A stretch of DNA of 64,000 nucleotides from the NCBI GenBank assembly GCA_022606135.1, contig JABYQN010000005.1, positions 2,728,001-2,792,000 of the forward strand. Reading direction: 5' to 3'. How positions within the stretch are numbered: the first letter of the stretch is position 1; each line of letters begins with the position of its first letter. The stretch comes from Fomes fomentarius (lineage: Eukaryota; Basidiomycota; Agaricomycetes; Polyporales; Polyporaceae). Both the position numbers and the translations under genes were made by a program. Below the pieces are notes generated by a model, which searched no databases, was not told the DNA's origin, and saw only the letters and a list, made by a program, of their open reading frames with translations. Below, piece after piece: positions 1-11,771 of this stretch.

Positions 1-36
1 TGTACCCATCTCTCCCTCGCCATTGACAATACATTG

Positions 37-264
37 CCACTTGTCTGATTATCTATGAAGTCCCTTGTGAGCTGGTTGTGACAATATGGAATGCATTCAT
101 ATAATCATCAGCTCTATAGGCTTCTACAGGTGCTCTATGTTGCCCTACAGAGTATTGCTGGGTGCTACAGAGTATTGGAGGGCACTACAGAGACTACCGA
201 GAAGGGACTTGTCAACCGGGCTACCGCCGCTACATAGACTACATAGTGCTCTGTAGACAAGTGG
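37..264. mobile_element. Short MITE-like element with terminal inverted repeats (candidate)
   Basis: The two ends carry a perfect 10-bp inverted repeat, CCACTTGTCT at 37-46 and AGACAAGTGG at 255-264. A second inverted pair lies inside (AAGTCCCTT near 57-65, AAGGGACTT near 203-211). Between them a CTACAGAGTATTG word occurs twice, with a degenerate third copy. No coding capacity and no clear target-site duplication are visible. The element ends about 10 bases before kinase-like homology begins, so it or a linked rearrangement probably removed the 5' part of copy A. Classification as a MITE is inference. Confidence 0.4.
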
Positions 265-274
265 GTTTTTCCTG

Positions 275-553
275 ATGTTCAAGGCTCAGGATGCTTTGGT
301 TTTCCTGGAGAATCTGATGGTCGACTTGCCTCCGAATGTGCTCAATCAAAAGATGGTGCTGCAGGTGGACTGGGATAATACGCTAGACGATTCTACCATA
401 TACTGGTCCCGTCTTCCTCCTGAGATATCGGCAGCCTGGAGCCTCTATAAGATGCCTTCTCCAACCGTATTTGACAAACTATTGTATCAGATTGCCCTCA
501 ACCCCTATGCGGAGAGGATATTACACTATTTCCGTCGTATGTTGCGGTGCTAG
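275..553 (+). pseudogene. Kinase-like family copy A, 3' fragment
   Basis: The 92 codons match the final exon of the kinase-like gene at 1952-3511 almost residue for residue: FKAQDALVFLENLM, then DDSTIYWSRLPPE, then a HYFRRMLRC end. This is only the C-terminal kinase lobe. The segments carrying the Lys, HRD and Asp motifs are missing, and the upstream 270 bp show no kinase homology but an inverted-repeat element. The stop codon is conserved. It is best read as a truncated relic rather than a small gene, although the frame is still open. The start shown is only the first ATG of the frame. Confidence 0.75.
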
Positions 554-1951
554 TGTTAGTGTTGTGTACTTCTACTGCGTCATTCTGAGCTAACTTATGT
601 TTGAATCATCATATCCGCATCTTCGTTGCCAACGTAGATGTGACTTAGTAACGCCGCAAGAGCCATTGATATCGATATCGCGATTTGACTTGTATTGGGT
701 GAGTATTGTCACTCGTCGCAAGGAGTCGTGAGTCATTCGACGATCCAAATTGGACATACATGGGAATGCCACCCATGCGGTTTGATCTCGCTCTTTCGTA
801 GCGTGGCGAACTTTCGGAGAAGACACCCTCCTGCAGCTGCTCTTAGCATGACCGTTCCTTGGGCCTCAAAGTCCACAGCAGGATTAGCTTCTAGTATCCC
901 CGGGCCCAACGTGCGATACACTTAGTGGTGAATACAGGGTATCGCTAGGCATGACTCAACATGGAAGATCAAGCTTGCGGCAATGTTCCGATCGCAGCGA
1001 TGGTGAGATCAAGGTAAAGCCTGCCAAATTAGTGCGCAACAATCCAATCTAGCTACACGCCAAATAGGTTTCCACACAAATACGCAGCCTTGTTCTGCTT
1101 GCGTGGGACTGCCACCCCGGCGATCCTAGAGGTCCTCGGCGGCAGGCCAGGAAACGGGGGCCGACGAGCTCGCATACTAAGACTTGTTCGCGTTTGTCAG
1201 TGCGAGGACATGCGAGATCTAGCCGTCCATTGAGAGGCCTGCGGAGGCACGCGAGCATTCGCTGATCTGCATGTTTGTGTCGACACGTGCAAGAACAACC
1301 CCGAGAACGAAAGGTGAGGAAGAGAAGACCATGATAAGTCAGCGTTGTCCCGCCTCCATGAGCAAGGGCGCGCAGGATGCATTTTTACGCGTACTCCCGT
1401 TGTGCGGTGGCCTCTTTCTTTGTCTTTTCGTAATGTTCAACCATTCTAGATTGCACCTAGATATTTTCTCCCATCCCTGAGAGCTTGCAGTGATGGTCAG
1501 TCTAGAATCTCACGGCGGGCAATCCCCCCTTTTCTCCCTTAGAAAAGAGTCAGAAAGGGCGCGACCATGGGTCAACTTTTCTTCTGCACGTAGTCAAGAT
1601 GCGGAAAATGTGTGAAATAGGCACCGCATAGGTTGCCTTTTCGTGAGATTGGAAGAAAAGGCAATGAATAGGTGTCTAGTGGTCACGCCTTTTCTTTCAT
1701 AGAAAATGTAGAGTTGCCCGCCGTGTCTGTTCATTTGAATGTGAATCACGTGATGATTGAGGTACGCCTGAGAGTTGCCACGTGCACGCTGGATGTACGT
1801 CCGAAGTCTAATGTCCATTGTCCATGATCGGAACTCACTTGTTTCTTGGCCAATATCATCTGCGACGTTGTGATTCTCTCTCGTTGAAGACGCGCGAACA
1901 CTGCATTTGTGAAGGGGCTAATGTTTATACATCAGCGATTCTGCGATCGCG
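554..1951. other. Intergenic, no recognisable gene
   Basis: No open frame here resembles a known protein or continues the kinase homology. The stretch separates the copy A fragment from intact copy B. It contains one 17-bp word (933-949) that recurs downstream of copy B. The last part before 1952 should hold the promoter of copy B; no clear TATA box was seen. Confidence 0.5.
933..949. repeat. 17-bp word shared downstream of kinase-like copies A and B (first copy)
   Basis: The word TACAGGGTATCGCTAGG is identical at 933-949 and 4527-4543. It is followed in both places by a similar tail (YATGA, then ACATGGAA about ten bases on). Each lies 0.4-1.0 kb after the stop codon of a kinase-like copy, suggesting that both 3' flanks come from one duplication that has since diverged. 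Confidence 0.5.
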
Positions 1952-3511
1952 ATGACACTGACCGCCAACTCCAATGAAGTGTCTGACAATGGCCTTCCCG
2001 ACGTAAGCAGTTCTACTCTGTCCTAGCTTGTGTACATCAGTTCTAAACACACGACCTGCTATCAGATACCCGGAGGGGTTCTTGAAGAATCCGTTGATGG
2101 AAACGAGGATATGGATCCGTTCTGGCTGGCGTATAGGGACTGGCTCGCTGTCCGTGGTTTCAAGCTTTTCGAACGACGACGCTTTGCTCCAGGTACCAGC
2201 GAACTATGGTGGCCGCCACCTTCATCCACTGTCTCTCCATTGCCGTATGCCATTCGTCGCCGCGAAGATGTGACAATGGCACCGCATCAGCCCCATGTAA
2301 GAGTCCATGACATTCGCTAATCGCTACTTGCGCTGACAAGTGTTCATAGTATAAAATTGTCTTCGCACAGGACAATCTGGGCAGAGACGTGGTCTTAAAG
2401 GTAGCAAAGAAGGAATCCAACGAGTATCGCATCTATCAAAAACTCCTTGGTGCCGACGAGCTGTTCCAAGATGGTGACTTCCGGGGCGTTCTCCCCCCCG
2501 TGGCCATACTTGACACCGCTCACGGATTCTCTGTCATTGTGATGCCAATGTGAGTTGATTTTGCAATACGGCTTTGTCACAAGTAAGTTGATTAGTGTTT
2601 AGGTGGGGTGCCTACAACCCTCTCCAGACGCTTGAAACCGTCGGCCAAGTCGTACATTTTATGTCTTGCATACTCAAGGTCTGAGTTTCACTTTGTCAAT
2701 TTATAATGTACTCATGCATGTTTAGGGCCTGGCGTTCTTGCATAACCTCCACGTTGTACATCGAGTACGCACCACGTTTATTGAACTTCATCACATGCTA
2801 AGTTGTCCACAGGATATCGACGATCACAACATAATGACCAATTTCTATTCGGTGGTATGGTATGGAGCACAGTTTGCGACCCCGCTACGAGACCATAGAC
2901 GGGATCCAAGGACACAATACGCCCTGATTGACTTCAATCTGTCGATTATATTTGACGAAGACGCATCTCAGCTAGATTGTCGTCTTCCGGCCGAAGCTGC
3001 CTTGGTGTCAGCAACGCCGTTTCAGCCATCCGATCTCTGGCTGGGCGAGTACGACTACGATCCTTTCGCCTACGACGTGGGGTGTTTAGGAAACATGTTC
3101 CGAGTAAACTTTGCCGTGAGTGCTTCTCTATCAACTATGCGAGCTAATCGTTCACCAGCGAACTAGGAGGTCGTCCCTTCCGTTCCTCTATTAGCCCCAC
3201 TCTTTGACAAGATGACTACACATGTGAAGTCCCGAAGATTCAAGGCTCAAGAGGCGTTGCTCTTTTTGCAGGATATCATGGACCAATTGCCTTCGCATGT
3301 GCTCAATAAAGAGCTTGCGCTTCAGGCCAACTGGACAACACTAGACAATTCTACGATCTATTGGTCACGTCTTCCTCCTAGATTCTGTACAGCTTGGGCG
3401 CTCTACAAAACACCATCTCCTTCTCGATTTAACAAGTTACTACATCACATCGCCTGCTTACCTCACGGCCAGGATACCTTACGCTACTTTCGTCGTATTT
3501 TGCGGTGCTAG
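1952..3511 (+). CDS. Kinase-like protein, copy B (Agaricomycete-expanded family)
   Basis: Seven exons (1952-2002, 2066-2296, 2350-2549, 2603-2678, 2726-2764, 2813-3115, 3167-3511) join in frame to give 414 residues, supported by introns at equivalent places in the paralogues at 8.7, 44.4 and 51.4 kb. Kinase landmarks are a beta-3 lysine (VVLKVAKKE), a helix-C glutamate (SNEYRIYQKL), the catalytic loop split by an intron (VVHR|DIDDHNIMTN) and a metal-site aspartate in LIDFNLS, where DFG has become DFN. A C-lobe segment (RFKAQEALLFL) corresponds to kinase subdomain XI. No glycine-rich loop is recognisable. The HRD and metal aspartates argue for retained phosphotransfer, but the missing DFG glycine leaves activity open. 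No signal peptide or membrane segment is seen. Substrate and role are unknown. Confidence 0.85.
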
Positions 3512-4736
3512 CGATTTGATACTTCCTCGATGCATTCGGCTGTATGACGCGTCTCTAGTCACGATGATTGTATTTTTGGCGGTCGCGACTCGGTGCTCGG
3601 TTTCAACATCTGATCCGTCGCAAATAATAGATCTGTGACCTGACATGTGACTGCGCCATATACCCAGGTCCCACTTTCGTGCCAGTGAATCAGCGTTCCA
3701 AAACCGGTACGCATGGGAATGCGCCCACGGTTCCATTTCGACTTCTCGAATCATACCTCGTTTGTGGAGAACGCACGGTGACTCCGTCTGACCAAGCGCG
3801 CCGTGTTGCTTTACCAGCGACAACTACCGAACGAATCCCTATTCGAGCAGGGGCGTTCCCGGCGCGAAGTCCTGAACTGTCAAGAATGGGTTGCGAGGAG
3901 TGGTTCTTCAAAGACTCACGAACACGGTTGGTGGCGTTACTGTTGCATTCAATACAACTTGTTGCTGAGATACATAAATGTTGCAGGGACGACAGACCGC
4001 CTCTAGTAACCCCAACAACTGGTGTTATCGACTCCGGTACACTATCGAGGAGACGAGTCACGGTTGGGTCAAGTGCCACTACCCTGTTGCTCTCAGCCCT
4101 CTTCGTCCATGCAATGTGCAAGAAGAACGTGACGAAACAACGCGTATTGTTCAGACCCTGAGGCGGTCATCTGTGCCAGCCCTGATCTCCTATGTGGCGG
4201 AGGGTATTCACTACGAGTTCTAATTTGAATCCACCGTGTCAGATCCTAATCGTTCCCAAGTCTTTTTGCCCCATACTCCAAGTCGCTAGCCCGAGTTCTG
4301 CAGATGTACTACTTAGAGATTCCATTTCAAATCTTTGTTCATTCATCGAGTATCACCGGTAACTCTGCCCCCGGTACTCAACGAGCGGCTTCGCTGCGAT
4401 GTCCCACTTGCAATGGGGGAGAGGGTTAGAGCCTGAATGAGCATGGTATTTGAGTCTGTATCCGAACTATACGTCAAACAGGTTTCTGACACAAAAACGT
4501 CCGCTATGATTACAATGCATGGTAGGTACAGGGTATCGCTAGGTATGAAACACGGAACATGGAACATGAAGTGGGAAATGCGTCGTGACGGGTCGTGAAT
4601 GATATGTATGATGTGTATGCATTGAGTAGAACGGACATAACGATAACCCGTGAAGACTTGATATCAGATGTTACTGTCCGTCATCCGAGTCGAAAACAAT
4701 GAACCACTGTAGACCTTTCTTGGAAGAAGAAACGTA
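3512..4736. other. Intergenic, no recognisable gene
   Basis: Overlapping open frames at about 3.69-4.22 kb on both strands have no recognisable domain and no splice pattern, so none is called. The second copy of the 17-bp word lies at 4527-4543. The right end is the 3' flank of the minus-strand gene that ends at 4737. Confidence 0.45.
4527..4543. repeat. 17-bp word shared downstream of kinase-like copies A and B (second copy)
   Basis: Identical to 933-949. This copy lies about 1 kb after the stop of copy B; the other lies about 0.4 kb after the stop of the copy A fragment. Confidence 0.5.
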
Positions 4737-6683
4737 CTACGCAACGACGTAGATAGGCGTACCATTCACTACACCGTCATTCGCACCAGGGTCTCCGTAC
4801 GCCGCCATTCCGTTCTCATCCACAGAACCCGCCGGGCCGACCCTCTTCGGAGCGAATGCCCCACCTGCGGACTTGCCCAACGTCCCCGAGGCAGGCGGCG
4901 TTGGTGGCGTGATTGTCACTCCAGGGATGCCTTCTCCGCGGTTAGGCGGGACGCTCCCAGGATGAAGCTGATTGGTCGCCGCAGAGGATGCAAGAATGGG
5001 GACATGTCCTCGGTTGGGAAGCGGAGGCGTGAGCATGATAGGTCCGAGCTCAGGTTGGCTCGCCCCAGCGGGAGGAACGAATGCAGGCGTCTTGGAGTCC
5101 TGGTCGCCGTCTCGTTCCTTGTCCGCCGGGGGATCGGGGAAGTCCCATGCCCGCGGGACGAGCGCGGCAGGCATGATCCACGTCGCCGCACAAACGACGC
5201 CCTTGCCCTGGTCTTCTCCGCGGATCGCGTTGAACTCGGCGTCGATGTATTGCGAGATGTACCGGACGAAGGGGAGAATTTCGCGTACGCCGCCACTCGC
5301 GACAGAGAGGGCGGTGAGGAAATTTATGACTGTATGCGCGACTGAGGGCACGTTCTGATGAGAAGGAAGTGAGTCAATCACATGGAATCACGGTCTATCG
5401 AAAATCGGACTCACGGCGAGGTACTGCACTGATGGCTCAGGAATGACCACCTCTAGACCCCACCAATCTGCGAACGGATATGTCAGAAGAAGTGCTAAGG
5501 GTAATATGCGCACACACATACATGTGATGACCGACATACGGTCTGTTGGTGGATAGACGTTAGCATGCGAGGGCAACATGGATTTGCCCGTCGCGTAGCC
5601 AAGCGCCATCAGCTGAGGAGTTATCTGCTCAACACCCTCGATGACCGCTTTCGCAGTTGGGACGGCGCCCGCCAGGAGACCAGGCCCGTCAGCAGGCTGG
5701 CCGAGACCCAAGTCCGGTACAGCGAGGAGGCTGACAACGTCCAAGTCCGCAACCAGCTCCCTGAGCTTATCAAGTGACGAGCTCGTCACACTCGTAATTC
5801 CGTCGTAAGCACGACTAGGAATCGCCGCCAGGTTCAGACTACGGTCCGTCGTCTTCGAGGCTACCTTGGCAGAGGGTGCGGAAGCCGCGGTGACGGGGAC
5901 CTTGTCTAGCTTCGCAAACCTCTTCTCCTGTGCCTCCGCCTCGGTGAACGGTAAACACACCGCGTGAATAGGACCATTCGGGAGCGCCGTGATGTCTTCT
6001 CCACTCGCTGTCTTGCCCACGACGACAGGCACATCCGAGCTCGGGAGATGGCGCAACTCCGCGATGACCTTCTTCGCGGACTTGGGCTGTAGGAGCTGCG
6101 CCTTGACCTTCTGTACCTTCTGCGGGCGCGGGACTGCCGTCGCCGCAATCTTCGAGCTCTTCGGCGGGGCAGCGGATGGGGCCGCGAAGGGGCCGACGAT
6201 GAGATCGCGCACCACCAGTGCGGACTCGTGCGCACGTTTGTCGGAGCGGGCGCGCAGGATGCGTCTCTCCACGTACTCTCGTCGAGCAGTGACCTCCTTC
6301 TCTGACTGTTCGTGCAGCGTCGGGGGCGCGGGCTTGCGGTCCTGCACACCTTTGTGGTGGACGAGGTTTCGCCAAGAGAAACGCTGCTGGGCGCGGGGAC
6401 TCAACGGTTGCTCCAAGACTAGCGTAGCAGGGACGGTGCTGTCGGCGACAGATGGAGGAGGCGACGTCAGGTCCTCCTGCGCCAGCGGGGCGTTCTCCTG
6501 CTCTGAGGCTGCTTCTGCGGGCGGGGCGTCCGACACAGACTCCGAGGTAGTATCCTCAGAGACTGGAGGCAACGCTGAGGACGACGACACCTTGCTCTCA
6601 TCCTGCGGCTTTCCCTCCCCCTTCAGCTCTGTCAAGCTTTCCTTCGATTTGCGCGCGGAATTCGACCAGAGACCGAGCATCAT
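4737..6683 (-). CDS. Uncharacterised disordered protein, about 604 aa
   Basis: Three exons (6683-5540, 5467-5415, 5354-4737) join in frame across two introns of 72 and 60 bp with GT..AG ends, giving 604 residues. The N-terminal half is rich in Ser, Pro, Ala and acidic residues, with a basic stretch around residues 120-150 (REYVERRILRARSD). The middle carries hydrophobic patches, and the third exon opens with a short helical, hydrophobic region (TVINFLTALSVASGG) before a Pro-rich tail. No signal peptide, catalytic motif or named domain is recognised. A TATA-like TATAAG lies about 90 bp upstream of the ATG. The frame and introns make it a confident gene; its function is unknown. Confidence 0.75.
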
Positions 6684-8069
6684 CGTTGCGTTGCGTTGGT
6701 GGGAAAGAGATCAAGAGTGCTGAGAAAGTCGCGGAGAAGTGAGAGGCCCCTGCACTGCAGGATCAGGTTCTTATAGACGACGGCCGCTCTTAGATGTATC
6801 TCAGACCGTGAATGTTATGGCGAGCTCGACTGGCGAGGTGAAGGGAGCAGGCGGAGGAGATGGCAGCTGAGAACGACGATCCCGGTTTGCTCGGAGATGG
6901 AGAGTCCCAACGGCGCGGTCACGTGCCAACCGCCTTCGTGGCGTCGGACACCGGCCCAGAGAATCATCGTTTTGGTTGTCTTCCGTCTATTCGCTCTTGT
7001 ACCCGATATCCCATGGCGCGGCGCATGGCTCACCCAGCCTCCCTACCATACCTGAGTCTCGTCAAGGCTTCTAGCGTGCATACATCCTCGGAGTTCTCAC
7101 CGCGAATCCTGGCAGTACTAACAGCTGCCTATTTATTCCTCCGCTATCACTGTCTTGAAGTTGAGCGGCACAGATGTCGTGCTAGATGAGTAGCGAGCGA
7201 ATCCCTCTTGCTACTCTGACACAGTGCTAGGATCGATCAGGCGGTTTTGCGTCCTTCATCCTCGTGGATCAGTCTGACTACGAACCGACCGTCATGTATT
7301 CCTTGCACGACCGTCGACACTTGGACGCCCTGATGGCAAGGCTTACCAAACTCATGTGTATGGTACGCCAGAACTGCCCAACATCATAGACTCGCACAGA
7401 AACGTTCAGTCCACCTGTGCCAAATCTGGCCTGCTTTGTTTTCTTGCAGAACTGGGCCGGCGGATATCTTCATCCTAGCTTTCACACGAGACAATCGAGT
7501 ATTGTTGCCGTGCGATTGTTCCTTCATAATCGCGTATTCGGGTCGGTGCATGCTGTCAGAAGCCGTGGCCTCGAGCAGACATGTTCAACGTTCTCGCCGG
7601 ACCCAGGGATCCTAATAACCTAGAAGCCAGCGCCGATGTGGTTGTTCCGACAGTTTCAGGGTACGAACGTGTTCCGAAGGGAACACCACTACTCTAACCT
7701 CTTCCGAGCTGTGCGGTCTACCTATCGTGCCTTTGAGATCTGTGCATAGCAGACCGACTTCTCACGACGAGTCAAACAGTACGAAATAGATGAGAGGAAA
7801 CTGAATGCAATCTCGTCCAACTCAGCCCCACGGAGAAGCATTGCAGTATCCGGTGATTCCGCAAGAATACACAGACATCAGTTCTTCACAGCACTGCTGC
7901 GAAGAGAATCTCTTGGAACCTTGTGGGGCTTTTGGTAGTTTGAGACGGGAGTGCGAATAGGTATCACTATCATGATTGTTATTCTATAAGTGAGCTCGTG
8001 ACTTTGTTCCAGTAGACATCATCGGTTTTACGACTTCCCTGTCACATATCGTAGCTACTGCCGGTGTTC
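6684..8069. other. Intergenic, no recognisable gene
   Basis: Apart from the promoter of the minus-strand gene, nothing is recognised. A plus-strand open frame at 6860-7189 overlaps that promoter and has no recognisable domain. Confidence 0.45.
6770..6775 (-). promoter_or_regulatory. TATA-like box of the 604-aa protein gene
   Basis: TATAAG on the minus strand lies about 87-92 bp upstream of the ATG at 6683, a usual spacing for a fungal core promoter. No expression evidence. Confidence 0.4.
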
Positions 8070-8540
8070 AACTAGATCTTCACCAGTCATCGCGAGGACG
8101 TAAGATGAGGTGCCACACCGACGTGACGAGACTTTGGGCGGGGGAAGTGTGGTGTGTAGGCCGGTACACGATTCTCCGGGGTGAGACTGGCAAAGGGAAG
8201 TTCAGGGTCGAGACCAGCGTAAATTGGCTTGTGCACATCTCCCTGAAGCCCTCCACGTTGTCTATGCCCTACGATTGTTTGGAGCAGCCTCACGGGAGAT
8301 CTACCGCAACACTGACAGCATGATTTGTCCTTCTAGTCTCATTCCGACGCTGCATCACTGCTTTTCCGGCCCTTATAGCTGAGATTTTCCAAGTAGTGCA
8401 CGGGAGATCAACACTATGTAGGTACGTCCCCGGCCTGCATCACCGAAGATGAGATCCACGACAACGTAAGTGGGCCCCGCGGTGTGAGTGCCTCCTCTCG
8501 CCTATTCCGGCAGGAGCCAAGTTGAGGCGGCTGAACTATC
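8070..8540 (+). repeat. Diverged direct repeat upstream of kinase-like copy C
   Basis: This stretch aligns with 50735-51240, upstream of kinase-like copy E, over its whole length with substitutions and small gaps. The best block is an identical 29-bp run (8288-8316 and 50932-50960). Other matching islands begin at GACGTGACGAGACT and at GGTGTGAGTG. The repeat is on the same strand and at a similar distance from the gene in both cases (about 140 and 175 bp before the ATG), so it probably represents co-duplicated promoter sequence. Confidence 0.7.
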
Positions 8541-8680
8541 AGCGCGGGGTAAGTAGGGGCTGTGCATTCTCTAGAGAGAACACGTGATCGTGTTCCTTAA
8601 TCAACAAGGGGCAACCGACGCGTTCAATGCCATCCACGTCAACTTGAACGAGTACGACCACAGTGCATCAATCCTCAAAC

Positions 8681-10254
8681 ATGGAGACGGATATGGATCC
8701 CATTCCTGATGTCAGTGGGCTATCAGTATATACACGCAAAAGCTGATAGTACGTATGCTCAGATACCATGTGGCAGTGTCGACAGCTTTTCCGACCAGGG
8801 AATAGCCTTGGAGTACGCATTGAATGACTTCTGGGACGCGCTCAGACCTTCGCTGCGGGATCAAGGCATCTATTTGTATGACCTTGGTCGAGCAGATCAT
8901 GAAGGGCCAAACACGCGAGCACCGAAAGAATGGTGTACCCCTCTCAAGAGTACATGGGCACCACTCCCTTACGCCCGTTGTGTAGATGCGAGAGAGGTCA
9001 AATCGAGAAAATTTCTTGCTTCAGTGTGTATAGCACAAATTGCGTACCTATGGACCCCTACTGATACCTTTGAACAGACTCGGCTTGCGTGTGCGCAAGA
9101 TAGTGCTGGCAGGGACTTGATGCTCAAACTCGTCGACAGAGATAGCGACCAGTATCGCATATATGACGAGCTGCTTGACGACATTGACAACTTCACCGAC
9201 TTCGCAACATTTCCCTGTGTGTTGCCACCAACTGGTATATTCGACACGCCACACAACTACTCCATAGTCAGTATGCCAATGTGAGTCACCCGGTCGTCAG
9301 AGGCGACTGTATCCGCACTCATATATTGTATCAAAGGTGGGGAAATACGATATACCTTGACGATATATGTGATGTTGGCGAACTCTTCAGGTTCATGGTG
9401 TGTTTGCTCGATGTAAGGCGTCCCTTACATGCACCCTTTGGTTACTAAAACTGTCCTCCAGGGTCTCGTGTTCCTGCACTCAAAACGCATCGCGCATCGA
9501 GTGAGTTCATGCACTCTCACAGCTTCGCACTTGTGCTCAATAGTGTGTAGGACATCTGCGAGTACAACATAGTGACTAATTGCTATCGCCTGGACCAAGA
9601 CCAGCAACAACTGCAAGAAGATCTACACGAGCATCGTCGCAGGAATGATGTCATCTGGGCCCTCATGGACTACGATCAGTCGATCAAGCATCCCAAGAAT
9701 GTTTCGCTCAAGCATTTCCGCCGTCCGGTGGAGGAGGCATGGTCAGGCTCAGTGCTTTATAGGCCAGATGATGTTCGTCGCGGCGAGCCATACTATCACC
9801 CGTTCCCATTCGACGTGGCAATGCTCGGTAACCTGTTCTGTGTCCATTTTTGGGTAAGGAAACCTCCTGTGCCATCTTCTATTGACTAACATGCATATGA
9901 CGGTGGTAGGCGGCAGTGGCAGTCGTTCCGTCGCTGGCAATGCTGTATGACCGAATGACGACCCATGTCATCTCGCAGAGGTTCACCGCAGAGGAAGCAC
10001 GGATGTTCCTTCAGGACGAATTGAGGCGCTTGGCACCTGATATATGCGCAACCCCACTCGACTTGAAGGTAAACTTCAACGTACTGGAGAACTCCGAAAT
10101 GTATCGGTCGATGGTGCCTGTGCATCTCAAGGCCAGGTGGTACGAGTTCAGGACACCTCCGAGATCGCTCGGGTCAACCATGCTCGACCATTTGATGGGA
10201 TATCCCACACTTCGTAAAATAATTATCCTCACGCGTCGTATAATAGGGGTTTGA
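8681..10254 (+). CDS. Kinase-like protein, copy C
   Basis: Start at 8681 (METDMDPIPD, then an intron), parallel to the short first exon of copy B. Later segments match the family: CAQDSAGRDLMLKLVDRD with the beta-3 Lys, DQYRIYDEL with the helix-C Glu, IAHR|DICEYNIVTN for the catalytic loop, WALMDYDQSIK where DFG has become DYD, and a C-lobe RFTAEEARMFLQDE. Introns fall at the same positions as in copy B, including the one splitting the HRD motif. All junctions can be read in frame, so the copy appears intact, and no premature stop is needed. It is clearly more diverged than copies D and E. Its upstream repeat is shared with copy E. Function is unknown. Confidence 0.83.
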
Positions 10255-11771
10255 ACAGATTCCCTTTTCTAGACGTCACAGCAAGCAGATCGATTGACTG
10301 GATGGAAGTTGTCTATTCTCGGTGGAGATAAGTTTCATTTCGGTCGCCCTGTGTCCGCGCTCACGAAGCAGTTCCACAGCCATCTATCTGGGCGTATTCA
10401 TAATGAGCCCTAGTCCCATATGAGTTATGACTCATATTCGCCGAAGACAGGCAGGAGATAATCTCGATCTTCACGATGCAGCTTTTTGTGGGCTGATGTT
10501 CCCACCTCTTGAGGCTATGTCAACGCCAGTGTATATGAGAGCCTCTCTCCATAAGTGAGACCAGGATTTCACTTTCGATAAGCCCACCTTCCACCCCCTC
10601 ATGCAGCCTTCTCGTGTACCAGTCGCCACAGGTAGATCCCAGCTTAGACCCACTGGTCAAGTCCCAGGAACTCGTCCTAACGCCACGACAACACCTCAGC
10701 GGGATACGTTTGCCGGAAAAAGGGTTCATCGAATTCGCACCTGAAGGTTTCCGCAAAAGGAGATCTAGTCGCTGTCCTCCCTGGCGGAAAAGTACCATAC
10801 GTACTGCGTTGAAAGCTAGCATGGAAAGGGGAAAGGGGAGCTTAGATATTCCTAGCACGAGCCGTCGCTTTACGTTTGTGAGACGCACATGTCCACGAGG
10901 GCTACGACGAGAAGACGCTCGAATTGATTACTCTCGTGTGACGGGAGAATGGGCAACTTCGTACCGCATGGACTCTCTCGTATATTAAGAATTTTGAACC
11001 CGAAGACTAGCAAAGTGTATAGGAAACGCGAGTCAAGGATAGTACCAGTCGTAAACAGTACCAGTAGGATTTTTTAATTGTACACACGGCAGACGCACTG
11101 GCTTGTAGGTCATTTGTCACAATCATATGAACCGTCTGTCACAGATTATGATCATTGATGATCAACATGTACCTGTGCTCATAGTACTCACCAAACCGTG
11201 CTCGCGCTCACCACTGAATATGCTCATACTCACCAAACCCATCCCTTCTACTCAGGCATACGACTCACCTACGTAGACCCATCCGCACGTCCACGACTTA
11301 CCTTCCGCCACCGGTACACACCCACAAAAACCGACATATAAAAACTGCATGAGCTACAGATAAGTGATGCAATACAAAAGCCGCCCAGACATGCAAAGAG
11401 GCTACAGCCAAGACCAGCAAGGGTGCATAGCGAACCGCGAGAGCCAGGGACAGCACCAGTCGTAAGCAGTACCAGTACATACATCGCGTGCGTACACGTA
11501 CACATGGCACATGTCAACGCGTCCCAAAAACCAGGGCATCGCGGTCATCTTCTAGGTGATTACATGTCTATGACGTGAGTGGCGGCGGCAGCGGCGCTGA
11601 CCTCGCTCGCGAGGCCGAAAGCATTGAATACCCGATAGCAAAAACTTGACAGCAAAGACCGAACGAGGGGGTGGGGTAACGAATGGCGGACGTTGCGACG
11701 TGGTGGGTTGCGTATACGCGTGGTGCGGGTGAGGGTACGGTGCGTGTCGAGGGGTATTGTTGACAGGCAGT
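10255..11771. other. Intergenic with short direct repeats
   Basis: No convincing gene. Two related segments, about 11018-11080 and 11424-11490, share a core around ACCAGTCGTAA-CAGTACCAGTA with matching flanks. A CTCATA..ACTCACCAAACC word is also repeated near 11178-11240. Being downstream of the minus-strand glycopeptide gene, the right end is its 3' flank. Confidence 0.45.

Noticed and set aside
275..553. Copy A as a functional 92-aa protein
   Set aside because: It corresponds only to the last exon of the family, with no kinase motifs and a foreign upstream sequence.
3690..4121. 143-aa minus-strand frame after copy B
   Set aside because: Antiparallel to a frame of similar length, with no motif or splice context.
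5989..6723. 244-aa plus-strand frame
   Set aside because: It is the antisense of the first exon of the 604-aa protein and mirrors its codon bias.
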